From contig JABHCC010000163.1 of NCBI GenBank assembly GCA_018669475.1, positions 31,528-95,527 on the forward strand: a stretch of 64,000 nt of DNA, given 5' to 3'. Below, one piece after another: positions 63,896 through 64,000 of this stretch. The position numbers and the translations under genes were made by a program. This stretch comes from Bacteroidota bacterium. Lineage in GTDB: Bacteria; Bacteroidota; Bacteroidia; Bacteroidales; UBA12481. Below the pieces are notes generated by a model, which was not told the origin of the DNA, ran no database searches, and saw nothing but the letters and a program-made list of their open reading frames with translations. The stretch's first letter is position 1, and every line of letters begins with the position of its first letter.

Positions 63896-64000
63896 AATTC
63901 TCGTAAGCATTCGGCCTAGTGCATATTCTAAAATGTGAGATTTTGTCCTATTTTTCCAGCTTGGCTTTCAATTTTGAGCAGGATTATTCAAGAATTTCCA

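Overview
The window reads as chromosomal DNA of a Bacteroidota bacterium, most likely a marine or gut-associated polysaccharide degrader of the Marinilabiliales type (the order is an inference). Evidence: a SusC/SusD pair, two secreted proteins with type IX secretion (T9SS) tails, many lipoprotein GH29/GH92/GH95/GH110 glycosidases, two sulfatases, TAnnTTTG promoter motifs and AT-rich DNA. I see no tRNA, rRNA, CRISPR array or prophage.

Layout. 0-5.7 kb: two tandem kelch-propeller genes (the first runs off the window), then a histidine kinase/response regulator pair. 5.7-15.3 kb: a dipeptide epimerase/PLP-enzyme operon, an SGNH esterase, a large secreted VPS10-type propeller, a HEAT-like protein and an unusual HExxH + HhH + membrane protein. 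15.5-28.5 kb: glycan-degrading genes (two GH29 fucosidases, GH92, GH110) around a DEAD-box helicase, rsgA and several gene remnants. 28.7-33.1 kb: two T9SS-secreted proteins, one carrying PEP-synthase-like domains. 33.1-41.8 kb: a saccharopine-dehydrogenase-like gene with an amino acid permease, mtfA, a sulfatase, an SDR, and a fur-peroxiredoxin operon, interspersed with relics (hipBA, a methyltransferase, a group II intron).

41.9-63.9 kb: a ~22 kb block bounded by two inverted copies of a tyrosine recombinase gene, whose 3' ends point outward and share about 130 bp of nearly identical flank with a terminal hairpin. The left copy is a deleted remnant and the right copy is intact (463 aa). Inside lie a susCD - sulfatase - GH95 fucosidase - PQQ propeller - FG-GAP protein cluster on the minus strand, AraC and ROK regulators, and a plus-strand cluster of SLC5 symporter, zinc polyol-type dehydrogenase, fructokinase-like PfkB kinase and iron alcohol dehydrogenase. 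Together they suggest capture of sulfated fucose-containing glycan outside the cell and oxidation plus phosphorylation of a polyol or sugar inside it.

The strongest leads are this recombinase-bounded catabolic island with its attC-like terminal site, the secreted PEP-synthase-like protein, the metalloprotease-like HhH membrane protein, and an unusual density of gene remnants between 23 and 42 kb, several formed by in-frame deletion.
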